64,000 bases of DNA from Cercospora beticola (Eukaryota > Ascomycota > Dothideomycetes > Mycosphaerellales > Mycosphaerellaceae). The stretch covers positions 1,364,001-1,428,000 of the forward strand of contig NC_088937.1 of NCBI RefSeq assembly GCF_033473495.1. The letters run 5' to 3'. Shown here piece by piece: positions 48,997 through 59,399 of this stretch (positions are counted from its first letter, which is position 1; each line of letters opens with the position of its first letter). Position numbers and translations under genes: made by a program. The notes under the pieces are model-generated. The model worked only from the letters and a program-made list of their open reading frames with translations, had not been told where the DNA came from and searched no databases.

Positions 48997-51386
48997 ATGG
49001 CGGAATCCCTAGCGTTTCGGGAATGGGCTAAGAACGAAGGTCTTGTGAAAGCAGTACCCATCTCAGATTTCGAAGACGCTGTGATCGGCTATGATGCAGA
49101 AGACTTCATCAATATTTTACTTGTGCAAGAAGGCACAAGAGAGCCTCTCCTACCCGCTCTTGGCGGCCTGCCGTTTGCCCTGAGGTCTCACATAGACCGC
49201 GAGCTCGCAAACATCGAGAAGTTCACTAAGAAGAAACCACTATTTGTGTTTAACGGTCTCGACCTCGATCTCTATGACCGTAAGTTCATCAGCAAAGAAA
49301 GCGAGCGAGCTGTCAGAATTCTGGAAGAAGCATGGCGAGTGTACGACAATGGAGATGGCGATGCTGCCGTGAGAGCATTCGAGAGAGCGTGTAAGTTTTT
49401 CCCGATGGGTCGAAACCACTCTGCACGCTCCTACCAAGTACTGACTGTGAACAGGCACATATCGCACGGGTCACATTCTGCGCTTCCTGTACCACTACCT
49501 CCACGAAAAGGGCGCCCACGTAATGGTCGCGCCATACAGCGCAGCAGCACAGCTGGCATACACGGACGGCATCAGAGGTGTGGCGGCCAGCCATGGCTCC
49601 GCATCATTGCTCGCATTCGGCATTGATAGATTTGTTCTGCACTTCGACTGGGACGCGCAGCTGGCCCACTTCATCGACCGCGATTCAGCGTTAGCGCAGC
49701 TTAACATGACCACAGAGCAGCTGACGGACCTGCTCATGTTGTCAGGCCTGCTGATACTTCCACCAATTCCCGAAATCGTCAGAGAGGGTCAAGTGCCGAG
49801 CATTGCTGCCGCGCGACAAGTGCTCGGGCAGGCCGGCATGAATGGCTGGCAAGCCGCACAGCAATCGAAAGACAAGGACTACGAGACAGCATTTAAGAAG
49901 GCGAGGCTTGCAGTCAAGTGAGTGATCAACGTCACACGTTTCTATCAGGTGCAGTTGCTGACAGCGTCAGATTCATGATTGTTTGCGAACGTAATGGAGA
50001 CTACAAGCAGCTCAACTTCAGTGAATCACCAAATGATCTGGCGCAAGTAATTGGAACACGATACCCGATCGAAATCTACCACTATCTGAACCGGGGCGTC
50101 ATCGGCCCTCGGATTCTGAATTGGCGCGCGCACAAGGAGATATTTGAGTCACCGCCACTTGATGGCGGCAGTGCAGCGGCATACCGTGAGCTTGTGCAAA
50201 AGAAACTGCAACCTCTGCATTTACGTTCGATCGTGATACTGAGCTCGCGGTTGGGTCGATACTACCAGAGTTACAATGTCGACTTAATTTGCTGGTTCAA
50301 CGAGAAGGACAAGCAGACGCTGGATATCAAGGGCAATCCGGCAGTCAGCACACCGAGCAAGGAGCCTGAAAGTTGGCACGTACGCGACAACCTGCGACGA
50401 ACATCGTCCGCCGCAGAACGCATTGATCTCAACGCAAACCCGATACACTATGCCATCACGTGGTTGTCAGACGATACACTGGCGAAGAAGTCCTTGACTA
50501 AGAGGGAAAAGGATCAACATTCAGTACTGACTACTCCGGCGGAGTTGCTCTCTAATATTACCTGGCGCTTCCTGCACGATCGAGGTTACATCAACTCCTC
50601 TGATCATACGCTGACAGCGTGGGGTAAAGCCCTCAAGGCGGCATTCGAAAAGGCCGCAGCAGACAAGTATCTTGGCGCTACAACGCCGCCGCGCGAGGCA
50701 GAAGAAGCTATCTTCATCGCCTTCGAGCTATTGCGCCTGGATTTACTCAATGGCAAGGACCTCTTTCCTGGTGTCTCTGGTGGTGCCTCTAGAGGGACAG
50801 ACCAGGACAAGACGAATGTGCAGCTTATCACTCGTGTTGCTACACTGGGATCATTCAGGCATCAAAATATCGGGTATACCGGACCTCTATCGCGAAACAC
50901 GCTTGCCTATCATCAACTCGCAGCTGCGGTACGCAACAGCCTGCGCGATCTCGTTGAGGTACATGCAGTGAACCTCCTGCTTGGGGGCAGTGCGGTGCGC
51001 GTCCGCGACTCTGAGGAGTATGTCGAACTAGGCGGCCGCCTACCATTCCTCAAGGAGCCCGATGTTGGGCTCGCGTTGGTGGTTAAGAGTTACCTTGATG
51101 AGATGTGTCAGCCACCGGAGCGCCGAACCGATGTGCGGAAGTGGTTCACCCACGCAGAAGATATCGACGGCGACATTCAACGGGCCTGGAAATTGTGGGG
51201 TGCAGTGAGTACATTTCCCTTGGTACGTGGGAATTGTTTACTAACCTCTTGCAGATCAACGCAGGCATTCAGGCTGCCGATGGGGCAATCGTGGGCCCCG
51301 AGACTCGCGATGCGTTCGAAGTTGCTGATAGCTGGCTGCAAGGAAAGCACGTACCACACATGAACGGGACCAACGGGGCGGACTAG
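48997..51386 (+). CDS. MKT1: Post-transcriptional regulator Mkt1
   Basis: Four exons, 48997-49390, 49455-49917, 49971-51204 and 51255-51386 (introns 64, 53 and 50 nt), 740 aa. Mkt1 is an XPG-nuclease-like protein that, with Pbp1/ataxin-2, acts on translation and stability of mRNAs in the cytoplasm. The start MAESLAFREWAKNEGLV aligns with the family start. N-terminal marks are FVFNGLDLDLYDRK, then across intron 1 TYRTGHILRFLYHYLHEKGAHVMVAPYSAAAQL and ASHGSASLLAFGIDRFV (XPG-I-like), and LLMLSGLLILPPIP. Exons 3-4 carry the Mkt1 N/C-terminal domains (NWRAHKEIF, SSRLGRYYQSYNVDLICWF, FIAFELLRLDLLNGKDLF). The active-site acids of true XPG nucleases are probably not all kept, as in yeast. Junction phases agree (T|GC, AA|A, and between codons). 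Confidence 0.88.
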
Positions 51387-51733
51387 GATCTCCTCGGTAG
51401 GAAACGGGTTGTTGTTGTTGGCTCGAGCCTCACCTGCAACATGCTCACGCGCATGCTGAGCGAAGACTATCCTTCTCCTTGATGTTTTCAGGAGGCCCCA
51501 AGTATGTCGATTGCGAATCGACAAGGCTACACATCATGGACTGGGGGGCTTTTCAGATCTTGCAGCGGTAGAGGATGTGAAAAACGAGCCAACTCATACC
51601 CCAAAGGCCGAGGCCTGCTCATTTTGCCAATTCGGGTGCCTATCGTACATTTCATGTTCTCTGCATTCATTACACCCAATGTCAGCAGCCCTGCCAATTA
51701 CCGGAGGCTATGTGCCCCTTCCATCTTCGACCT
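51387..51733. other. Convergent 3' region
   Basis: 347 bp between the stops of MKT1 (+) and the F-box-like gene (-). Nothing beyond 3' UTR sequence seen. Confidence 0.6.
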
Positions 51734-53050
51734 CTATTCCCGCCGTGCATCTACAGAGTGAATTTCCAGCGCGAGTAGCACGCCTTTCCTCAGCACATAA
51801 GGTGTTCTGCTGACGTTCGCGCTTCCTAGCTCCGGGTCGTGGAGCTTCTTGACATCGCGCTGAAGGTCAATGTGCGAGAAGCCGTTCGGTGGAAATGGGC
51901 CACCCTCAACCACTGGTATTTGCGGCAGATCTTTAGCCTCTGGCAAAACCCCAGGCGGCCGCTGATGTTGCGGCATCTGTACCGCTGCTGGTCTCGTCAA
52001 GGACTGGAAATGAGTAGGATGGACTCTACATGCGCAGCAGATCCGGATCGTGGGACAAAGTTCCTTTTGTCGGGCTCGCTCCAGGCGTGTATGGCGTAGC
52101 AAGAAGTAATGTTCCCGTTGCCGGTCTTGTTCCTGCGGATTTGAGTCTTGCGGCTCTGGAAAGCAATTGTCCGGATCAAACCCTATGAGTTCCTGCTCCT
52201 CGTCTGCTCTGGCTTTCTCTTCTTGCGGACTGCACCAGTACGAGCAGTATACGTCCCTGATGCCATCGAGCAATTCGTCCAAGCGCGGATCATCCACCCA
52301 GCTCTTCAGATTGTGATCGGCAGAATGTGCATGGTTCCAGCGCGAGCTCTTATACCTCAGACCTAGGTTGCGTAGGTTCGGGAAATCGAAGCGTAGCGAA
52401 CGAGTGGGATCTGTGGTGTTCAGGTAGGACATCCACATGCGTATGTCGGCGGCTTTGACATGCAGTGAGAGGCTCGTAATTCGGATGCCGAAGTGGAGAT
52501 CGCATATGGCGCGGACGAAGACATTGGCGTCACTCGGATGGTGGAAGGTCAGGTTGTTGAGGGAGTAGAGCAGCGGGGCGGCTTCAGAATGCACGGCGCG
52601 ACAGGTCCTGAGCAGCGCGGTCTGGATGTCGTAGGGGTTGTGCCTGCGGTGCGCCTCTGACCGCGGCCATTCGACGGGCAGACCATCGCGCGACTGCACG
52701 CAAAGGGCGTAGATGCGGTCGCGAATCTCGCGGGGCAGTGAGAAGAGCAGCGAGTGGGCGACGCTCGTCGGCAGTGCCTGGTCGTCTTCTTCGTAGGCGG
52801 GAATATCCTCCATGTTCACCGAGCGCGCCGAATCGCTGTCGTGCTCGGATTTGCAGGCCCGTTGGCGCATTCGTTGGATCGCGAAACGGTAGACATCATC
52901 GTCGAGCTTAGTGGGTCGCTCGCGGTAGGTGAGGCGTGCGGGCTGTGGGTGAACGGCGGCGTTGTGATTGCTCATGTACGAAACGGGGCGCGACGAGGTG
53001 GTGCTGGCGCTGTGCCACTGTGCGCCAGAGTCGGTCTCGATGCCTTCCAT
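51734..53050 (-). CDS. F-box-like fungal protein (DUF7730 type)
   Basis: A single-exon gene of 438 aa with a true ATG at 53050. The core motif LLFSLPREIRDRIYALCV (about 102-119) is the F-box-like opening of a very large Pezizomycotina family, followed by the family's usual LLRTCRAVHSEAAPLLYSLNNLTF (about 147-170). After that comes SDANVFVRAI and a region with leucine-rich-repeat-like spacing (ITSLSLHVKAADIRMWMSYL, FPNLRNLGLRY). The N-terminal 90 residues and the C-terminal third are hydrophilic; a Cys pair with His (ICCACRVHPTH) lies around residue 340. Members are thought of as possible SCF ubiquitin-ligase adaptors, but no target is known, and many are lineage-specific. Confidence 0.75.
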   Translation of the reverse strand: MEGIETDSGAQWHSASTTSSRPVSYMSNHNAAVHPQPARLTYRERPTKLDDDVYRFAIQRMRQRACKSEHDSDSARSVNMEDIPAYEEDDQALPTSVAHSLLFSLPREIRDRIYALCVQSRDGLPVEWPRSEAHRRHNPYDIQTALLRTCRAVHSEAAPLLYSLNNLTFHHPSDANVFVRAICDLHFGIRITSLSLHVKAADIRMWMSYLNTTDPTRSLRFDFPNLRNLGLRYKSSRWNHAHSADHNLKSWVDDPRLDELLDGIRDVYCSYWCSPQEEKARADEEQELIGFDPDNCFPEPQDSNPQEQDRQREHYFLLRHTRLERARQKELCPTIRICCACRVHPTHFQSLTRPAAVQMPQHQRPPGVLPEAKDLPQIPVVEGGPFPPNGFSHIDLQRDVKKLHDPELGSANVSRTPYVLRKGVLLALEIHSVDARRE

Positions 53051-53456
53051 GACCGTATGCTGCCTGCTTCACCCGTGCATCCCCGTGCCGTTGCTGCTGC
53101 TGCTGTTATGCACGTCGGCAGTGCCGCTGTGGTGGGCTTCGGCGCGCCGTTTAGAAACAGATCGGATCAGGGTTCACTGCCCCACGATTCTCCCTCTTTG
53201 CCTTGCAAGTTGCAGCCCATGCCGTGCTCGTGAAAGGTCATGCATTCTGGATTGGAGCTTACTACTACTATTGTGCCAGCATCGCAGCTGAGTCTTCTGA
53301 ACGCCTCATACATATTGAAAATGGTATCACAGACTGTACATTTCATCACTCTTTGCCTTGCCGTGCTCTGTCCGGCAGACTCCTGTCCCTCCCAGATTGT
53401 TCCCTCCTCCGATCCTGCATATCACCGTCACCGTACGCTTTCTCGTGTGCCGTGCT
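53051..53456. other. Promoter of the F-box-like gene / PEX11 3' flank
   Basis: 406 bp between two minus-strand genes. No protein-like frame. AT-richer around 53260-53340. Confidence 0.5.
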
Positions 53457-54433
53457 CTAGACGTCCGCAGTTGCATCCCACAAGGCCTTTGTCTTTCCAA
53501 GTCCTGCAAGAGCTCCAGCCGCACCCATGAGACCCAAGTTGAAGCCTGGGAAGCCGCTCTCGTTCCAGGCAGAGAACTGGAAGCCGACTGGGAACCAAGC
53601 CAGTGGCACAATGAGCTCCGCGTACCATTGGGCATCCTTCTTCGCATCCTCCTTCACGGTGCTTCCGTAGCTCTTCTCCACCGAGCTGCGTGCGTCTCTC
53701 CTCTGCCTCTCGAGCTGCGCCTCTCGGAAGAGGCGGACAAAGTCGCAGCTGAACCCAAGGAACCAGGCTCTGTATGCAGTTGTGTATATCGCGGCTGCCT
53801 TACCGCCATGCTTCTCTGTCCAGCGTGCTGTGAGATGTGCGGGCAGGATCTTGCTATCCGTCAAAAGTGCCACGTTCTCGAGGAACTGGAAGGTAATGTA
53901 CAATGCGCACTGCGTCGCTGCAGTCGCATACAGGACTTGGTCTTGTCCTGGCTTAGGGCCGTGCGCCAGTTGACGAGCCCAGGCATAGAGGGGCAACAGC
54001 CCGAACAGACGAAGAGTGGTTCGCGTCGCCGAGAGGAGAGAGCCGAGCGCTGCGATGGGGGATGGCTGGCCCGGTGGCGGCGGAGTGAACTTCTGGTTCA
54101 GCAGGCCATACAGCCTCTCCTTCAATGGCGTCGCTTTTGCGTCCAGGTGTGCAAGCAGGTACAAAGTGTAATTGAACGTCGAGAGGAAAGAGCTCAGGCC
54201 GCCAGGTGAGGCAAGCAGTCTGCAGACATGTCAGCAGAGGTGATGAGCAGATCGCGGTGGTTCTCTCACTTGTTAAATCGCAGAATGATGCGGTCTGGCC
54301 CAGACAGAGTGCTCTTCACTTGGGCCGGCACCTTCTTCTGCACTTCCTTAGCGACACTCTTGTCGGCAGCTGGGAAGTCCTGCTTCTGCGCTCCATCGGC
54401 TGGAGCTCCTGGCTGTGAGGCTGGTTCGGACAT
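53457..54433 (-). CDS. PEX11: Pex11-family peroxisome protein
   Basis: Two exons on the minus strand, 54433-54270 and 54219-53457 (intron 50 nt), 308 aa. Pex11-family proteins bend and elongate the peroxisomal membrane before fission. Exon 1 gives a Gln/Ala/Lys-rich start and DRIILRFNK; exon 2 continues LLASPGGLSSFLSTFNYTLYLLAHLD, RLFGLLPLYAWARQL, a hydrophobic helix with CALYITFQFLENVALLTD, RAWFLGFSCDFVRLFREAQ and a C-terminal stretch ELIVPLAWFPVGFQFS that may be a membrane segment. The pattern fits the Pex11C-like fungal subgroup more than the canonical short Pex11, so paralogue assignment is uncertain. Junction phase AA|A restores Lys. Divergent from WDR8. Confidence 0.8.
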
Positions 54434-55075
54434 GGTTGTATATACGGTGTGTTAATGGAACGGTATTGTATCAACGACCTGTAGCTTGGAGAAGGGTAAG
54501 GTCGTAGTTGGCAGAGATGGATGACGGGACTAGGAGAGTCGCGCGCAACGAGCATCCGATCTCATCTAATCCCATCTGTTTAACCTCGGCCGCTCGACCG
54601 AAAGTGGAGAGGCTGCATGCTGCAAGCCTGGGCGCCGGTACCTTTGCGCAGGTACCTCATGACATGATCTGCGAGCGTGCAGGTTGGTCGTGGCAGCAGC
54701 AGTAGTAGTAGTGTACACCATACCTTTTGTCGATGAGATGCAGTCGAAGTTCGCTGGTGTTGCAGAGCTTTGGCTCGACTGACAGGGTTGTGCCAACGGC
54801 CAGGGTTCACGGACTTGAGTCCGACAATTGCTTCAACTCTTTCAAGATGGACACCGTCGTCTTTCGAGCCGCTGCACGCTCGCAGCCTCCATAATCTCAT
54901 TTGTCGTTCGACAGCGATCGATCAAAGCTGTCCAGCGGCTTAGCTGAACGAAGAACATTTATGAAAGTGTTGTTACTGTGGCCTCGAATCTGACGAAGCT
55001 CCGCTTTCCCAAACCGGAACTTTGTTTGACGTCGCGTCTTCACAGCGCGTCACTTGCGCTCCAGAAACATGCAAC
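54434..55075. promoter_or_regulatory. Divergent promoter region, PEX11 / WDR8
   Basis: 642 bp between divergent starts. A CAGCAG(TAG)n simple tract lies at about 54694-54712. No protein-like frame was found. It includes the beginning of an overlapping upstream ORF of WDR8. Confidence 0.5.
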
Positions 55076-55137
55076 ATGCAATCTCACGCAGCACCATCGC
55101 CAGACGGCAGCTATGTCGTGTGGACGGACACCAATAA
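55069..55137 (+). promoter_or_regulatory. wdr8: uORF overlapping the WDR8 start
   Basis: An ATG at 55069, 7 nt before the chosen WDR8 ATG and out of frame with it, opens a 22-codon frame that ends with TAA at 55137 inside the WDR8 coding sequence. If both are on the mRNA, WDR8 would need leaky scanning. Alternatively the true WDR8 start is elsewhere. Confidence 0.45.
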
Positions 55138-56644
55138 AATTTGCTGGCAAGACATACGTGGTCGACATGCGCCCTACTTTACGCTCGCCACAAATCGCGG
55201 CAAGGTGATCGCCTACAGATTCTCCTTCGACAGCAGCCAATTCCTCCAGCTCTCCGAAGGCGGGGTCGAGATACTGACCAGGAAGCTCGAATGCCGTGCC
55301 ACTCTGAGCAACGGCGGCGGCGGTCTCGGCAAGGTCGTCAATGCCCATTTTATCGGGAATCACCACGTCCTAACTGCTTGGGAGTTCGGAAAAGCCAAGT
55401 TATGGCATCTGAATAGTGGGAAGGCCACGGACCTTCCAGATTGGAAGACGTGTTGCAGTGGCAGAGATTGGCCGAGTAGACCAGGATACAGCACGCCTCC
55501 TCTCTTCGCTCAGCTCTCTCGAAGTGGTGCCGAGGATCATCTAGCTCTGCTCTTCACCTCAATAGAGAACACACCTTCCTTGGTCAAGCTGCCGACTACG
55601 GATGCACAGGCGATATCTTGGTCGCCTGAAGGCCGGTGGCTGTCGGTATTGGACGTACCCACAGTCACGCCTAACCTGCACATTTTCACGCCAGATGGAC
55701 ACCTCTTCCGCTCGTATCCTTCAGGCAAAGACTCCGGGTTTGCCTTGGGCATCAAGGATCTCGCTTGGTCGCCCGATGGGAGGACTCTGGCGCTGGCTCG
55801 CCACGACAATCGGGTGGAGCTTCTCAATGCAAGGACTTTCTCTCTTCTAGCGACCATCGAGCACAATACCACCATCGATCAAAGCGACTTGCCAGTGAAC
55901 TCGAGAGCGCCAATTTGGCAGGAAATCGTTTCGGCCTCCAATGAACGCGCTTACACTTTTGCGCCACAGCCCGTCTCGCCGCCACAGTCCCATGCGAAGC
56001 CGGGGTCGGAACCCACTGAATTAGGGATCGTCGAGCTGTGTTTCAGCTGCGATGGCAGTTTTCTAGCCACCCGCGACGGCCGCATGCTCAATACAGTTTG
56101 GATATGGGACATTTCGAAGCCTTCGGCGCACGCTGTGCTGATTCAACACAGCAACGTCCGGAGTTTGCAGTGGCATCCAACCAGAAGTTCCACTCTCATG
56201 ATAGATTGTGCAGAAGGTGTGGTGCATTTGTGGGATGCTTCAGCAACGGAGCCACCTACAGCACACCGCACTACCAGTCCGCCCACGGCCAAGCTTTCAT
56301 GGATCAATACCTCCGCTGAATCGAACGTCATTGTGATGGTCACTTCGCGATCTAAATTCGAGCTCGTGTATCCGGAGGGACGCGACGAGCACGAGTTGAA
56401 CGGCTCGAGTACACCGCCGTTACAAGCAAATTTTGAAGAAGGCGCAAGTGAGGACTCACTCTTCGATGTTCTGTCGGGCCGCAAACCCCTCCCGCCTAAA
56501 ACAGAACCTTCCTACACCGAGCGAGTAGATATGGATGTCGAAGATGAATACACTGAGCAGGGAGCACTGGAAGATACGTTCCGTGAGAAGCGGAAGCCTC
56601 TGGCAGAGGAGTTGGATCCGCTTGACGATTCCGATATCTTCTAG
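55076..56644 (+). CDS. wdr8: WD-repeat protein Wdr8/WRAP73 family
   Basis: A 522-aa WD40 protein in one exon. The frame is open upstream to a TTG at 55022; the first in-frame ATG (55076) places an SPDGSYVVW blade near the start, slightly shorter than relatives, so an upstream exon cannot be excluded. WD-like units include LTAWEFGKAKLWHLNSGKA, AISWSPEGRWLSVLDV, IKDLAWSPDGRTLALARHDNRVELLNARTF, ELCFSCDGSFLATRDGRMLNTVWIWDI and VRSLQWHPTRSSTLMIDC. The end EDTFREKRKPLAEELDPLDD...IF is typical of the family. In fission yeast and animals Wdr8 works with Msd1/SSX2IP at spindle poles to anchor microtubule minus ends; the same role here is inferred from homology. Confidence 0.82.
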   Translation: MQSHAAPSPDGSYVVWTDTNKICWQDIRGRHAPYFTLATNRGKVIAYRFSFDSSQFLQLSEGGVEILTRKLECRATLSNGGGGLGKVVNAHFIGNHHVLTAWEFGKAKLWHLNSGKATDLPDWKTCCSGRDWPSRPGYSTPPLFAQLSRSGAEDHLALLFTSIENTPSLVKLPTTDAQAISWSPEGRWLSVLDVPTVTPNLHIFTPDGHLFRSYPSGKDSGFALGIKDLAWSPDGRTLALARHDNRVELLNARTFSLLATIEHNTTIDQSDLPVNSRAPIWQEIVSASNERAYTFAPQPVSPPQSHAKPGSEPTELGIVELCFSCDGSFLATRDGRMLNTVWIWDISKPSAHAVLIQHSNVRSLQWHPTRSSTLMIDCAEGVVHLWDASATEPPTAHRTTSPPTAKLSWINTSAESNVIVMVTSRSKFELVYPEGRDEHELNGSSTPPLQANFEEGASEDSLFDVLSGRKPLPPKTEPSYTERVDMDVEDEYTEQGALEDTFREKRKPLAEELDPLDDSDIF

Positions 56645-57056
56645 AGCAGACCACATTCGCTAGGAGTCAGCTTCGTCAAGTCAAGGCAGCTCTTCCATTC
56701 GCGACGTGGTGGAATGAAGGATCTTTCCGTTCGAAACTCCACCGCTGAGGACAAGCAGGATGTGGATACCGCACACGTTGTGGTCTCTTCCTTCAGAGTC
56801 TCTCACTCCGACCGAGGATGGCATCAGACCTCACTTGTCACATGAGCGTTGCATGCCTGCGCAGCACATGCAACCAGTGGCATCCGTCGCTGAGAATTCA
56901 CTGAGGCAACCGTTGGACCATGGCGGTTTTGTCTGCTGAAACCTCACTTGACGTTGATTCTTATAATGCGTCGTTGGCCGCCTAGTCCTCAACCTACTCA
57001 ACCCTCACCTATGATCGCCCATGAGCAACTGATCACGACGTCCAGCATCAATTGCA
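56645..57056. other. Intergenic between WDR8 and an orphan gene
   Basis: 412 bp. No protein-like frame; likely a 3' UTR followed by a promoter. Confidence 0.5.
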
Positions 57057-57944
57057 ATGGCTAATCTCCGAAGGTCGCAGAGAGCTCAAGCTGCGGCATA
57101 CGACTCCAACGGACGTGATTATATTGCAACTGAATTGGCATGTACGCGGGCAGAAGTCGAGCACTGGCTCGCTGCGCCTGAAGTTAATCAACATCTTGTG
57201 CTGTGGTACAACCTCTGCGTCCTCGGCCGCCGCAGATACAACGATGCCATTGACTGGATTACCGATGGCGAAGACGGCTACTTCTACAACAAACAAGGGC
57301 TTGAAGAAGACCTGCTCCTAACGTGTTTGGGAGAAGGTGATGCGAAGGTCTTCAAGGGACAAGAGCGAACCGATTTCATGGAAGATGGCATCCACACCTC
57401 GGACTGGTCGACTGCGAAGCTGTGGGCAAGAGCAGCTTGGCGAATTGCGCAGAGCAATTCTTCTGAGGGCCAACACTTCCACGCAACCATTATGCGCCAT
57501 CCAGCAGCAGTCTATGGGCTGACGATCGACATACTCTGCCTTGCATTCCACTCCATCGCACATCGCAAGGCTGAATCAATCTGGCATGGTCTGATTACGG
57601 GCGACTCTTCGCAGCCGATGGGACTGTCGTCGGAGTCAGGTTCCTCCAGTATCGTTGGGGCTGTCGAGCTTGACCAAAGTGATCGCGATTCTACGACCGA
57701 GGAGAGCACCACTGACCACGTCGATGTCGTAAGCTATGCTCTTTCGGTTGCTTCTTCTGAAGACGATGCCAGCGATTTCGAAGATCCCAAGACTCCTCTG
57801 AGAGCAAAATGCCGCACCCACCTTTCGCCACCACCTGCTCCCAAGAAGACGACTACCCGGCCTTTCCACCCCCGAAAGGCATGCGACTGGGTCGACTCAC
57901 TTCCATGCCTGACATCGCCTGCTTTTGGAGACCCCAGCAACTAG
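57057..57944 (+). CDS. Unrecognised protein, 295 aa
   Basis: A single open frame with a true ATG. I do not recognise the family. Residues about 20-165 look globular and helical, with many Trp/Leu/Ala (HLVLWYNLCVLGRRRYNDAIDWI, EGDAKVFKGQERTDF, STAKLWARAAWRIAQ, VYGLTIDILCLAFHSIAHRKAESIWHGLI). The rest is acidic and Ser-rich with DDASDFEDPKTP, then a basic, Pro-rich tail. No signal peptide or membrane segment. Regular codon structure, length and a clean ATG support a real gene. It could be lineage-specific. No function is proposed. Confidence 0.6.
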   Translation: MANLRRSQRAQAAAYDSNGRDYIATELACTRAEVEHWLAAPEVNQHLVLWYNLCVLGRRRYNDAIDWITDGEDGYFYNKQGLEEDLLLTCLGEGDAKVFKGQERTDFMEDGIHTSDWSTAKLWARAAWRIAQSNSSEGQHFHATIMRHPAAVYGLTIDILCLAFHSIAHRKAESIWHGLITGDSSQPMGLSSESGSSSIVGAVELDQSDRDSTTEESTTDHVDVVSYALSVASSEDDASDFEDPKTPLRAKCRTHLSPPPAPKKTTTRPFHPRKACDWVDSLPCLTSPAFGDPSN

Positions 57945-58492
57945 GGTGACGCAGAAGTCTGATTGATGACAGCCAAGCTGGTCGGTAGAGAGGCCAGCAC
58001 TCACGCCTGCCAGCCGCAATCAAATTCTCGTGGCTTCTCTGCGCAGGATGCTGAGACCATCCTGAGCTTGACAACTAATTTGGGGAGCAAAAAGCTGAGC
58101 TGCATTCTGTTGAAAGTAACGCAGACTGGAAAGCGGTAGGATGCTGGATTCCCGGCCTTCGACACAGATACATTGGGTGCAGGTTAGCGGACGGATGATC
58201 TGGTGTCGTTCAAACGCAGCCATTATGTGCGACAGTGGGGACTCTGTAGAGGCCGTGTGGCAAAGATGGGCGAGTGACAAACCTGGCTGCGCCCCAGGAG
58301 GACATTGAAATTGGGACAAGCAGTACTACCTGACGCAATTCAAGTCTTGACATTCTGACGAAGCTTCTTCAATCGTGATCGAGTGCTATGCTTTCTCTAT
58401 CTTCATGCTTTTTGGGTATCTTTACAGTGCTCTACTTCTTTTCATTGCTCTTTCTGGAGGGTTCGACTGTTGTTGGTGAACACCTGATTTGC
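57945..58492. other. Convergent 3' region
   Basis: 548 bp between the stops of the orphan (+) and the SRPBCC gene (-). It is AT-richer and T-rich around 58390-58470. No gene seen. Confidence 0.55.
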
Positions 58493-59062
58493 TCACTTCT
58501 TCGAGGTAGCGACCTTGGCGAGGTCGGCGAGAGCCTCGCGACGCTTGAACTTCGCATCCTGAATGACACCTTGGGGAATGGTCAGTAAGTGCTCAGAGTA
58601 GGCGAATTCAATGCGACTTACCGGCATCAGCATCGTTGGAGAAGTTTCCAGTCCACTCGACGAAAGTCGAACCTTCGAGCTCGCCGCTGGTGATTGCGTA
58701 GGCACGAACGGTGCTCACGACGGAGGAGTAGGACAGCTCTGGCTGAGCAGTGATGATAGAGTAGGTAATATAGTGGTTGATCGACTGCCAAAATGTTAGT
58801 TCATCTGCTGGATATGGCTATGACCATCAACACCGCTTACGCTGTGCTCCTCCTGCTTGACTTCGAGGACAGTGCCATCCTTGAAGGTCCACTTGACGAT
58901 GTCTGTGTCTGGCGAGGCTCCCTTGACGAAGTCGGACTGCTTAACAGCACTCCACCAGTTTCCAAACGACTCAAGCTTGATGTGGTGCCAAACTTGACCG
59001 AGCGGGGCTTTGATGACGGCCGATTCCACGACGGTGGAGGATGTTGGGATTGCTGAAGACAT
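58493..59062 (-). CDS. SRPBCC / Bet v 1-like fold protein
   Basis: Three exons on the minus strand, 59062-58841, 58784-58622 and 58569-58493 (introns 56 and 52 nt), 153 aa. It matches the polyketide cyclase/START-like SRPBCC superfamily: an N-terminal strand and helices (VVESAVIKAPLGQVWHHIKL, FGNWWSAV), a strand run (IVKWTFKDGTVLEVKQEEHS), then INHYITYSIITAQPELSYSS, TFVEWTGNFSNDAD and a final long helix (DAKFKRREALADLAKVA). The fold holds a hydrophobic ligand pocket; the ligand is unknown. Both junctions keep phase (between codons and G|GT). Frame upstream of 59062 is open but unlikely to be coding, since family members start near MSSAIPTSS. It is divergent from PUS7 across 337 bp. Confidence 0.82.
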
Positions 59063-59399
59063 GTTGGTGTTTGGTTGAAGTAGACTTTCGTGAAGGGTCT
59101 GTGTGAGAGTTGAGGTGGAGTGAAGTAAGTACGAGAGCAAGTAGCTAGCAGCCAGCAGAGAAAGTTGCAATGTGCAAACGCAGCTGCCAATGCTCACCCC
59201 ACCAACGATGACATGGGTCATGCATCAGGGTCCGGCCGATCGCCTTAGCTTGGCGTGAGGCTCAAAAAAGTTGCGGACTTCACTTACTTCAGACTTCAGA
59301 TCTTCTCGAGCGCCATTGACGACAAGCTCAATTACGACATTGACGCACAAACCTCTCACAGTATCGGTCAAGAACGACCGGTGTTTGCGCGAATCGAAC
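59063..59399. promoter_or_regulatory. Divergent promoter region, SRPBCC gene / PUS7
   Basis: 337 bp between divergent ATGs. It should hold both promoters and leaders. The PUS7 frame is open upstream to a TTG at 59271, not taken as coding. Confidence 0.55.
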
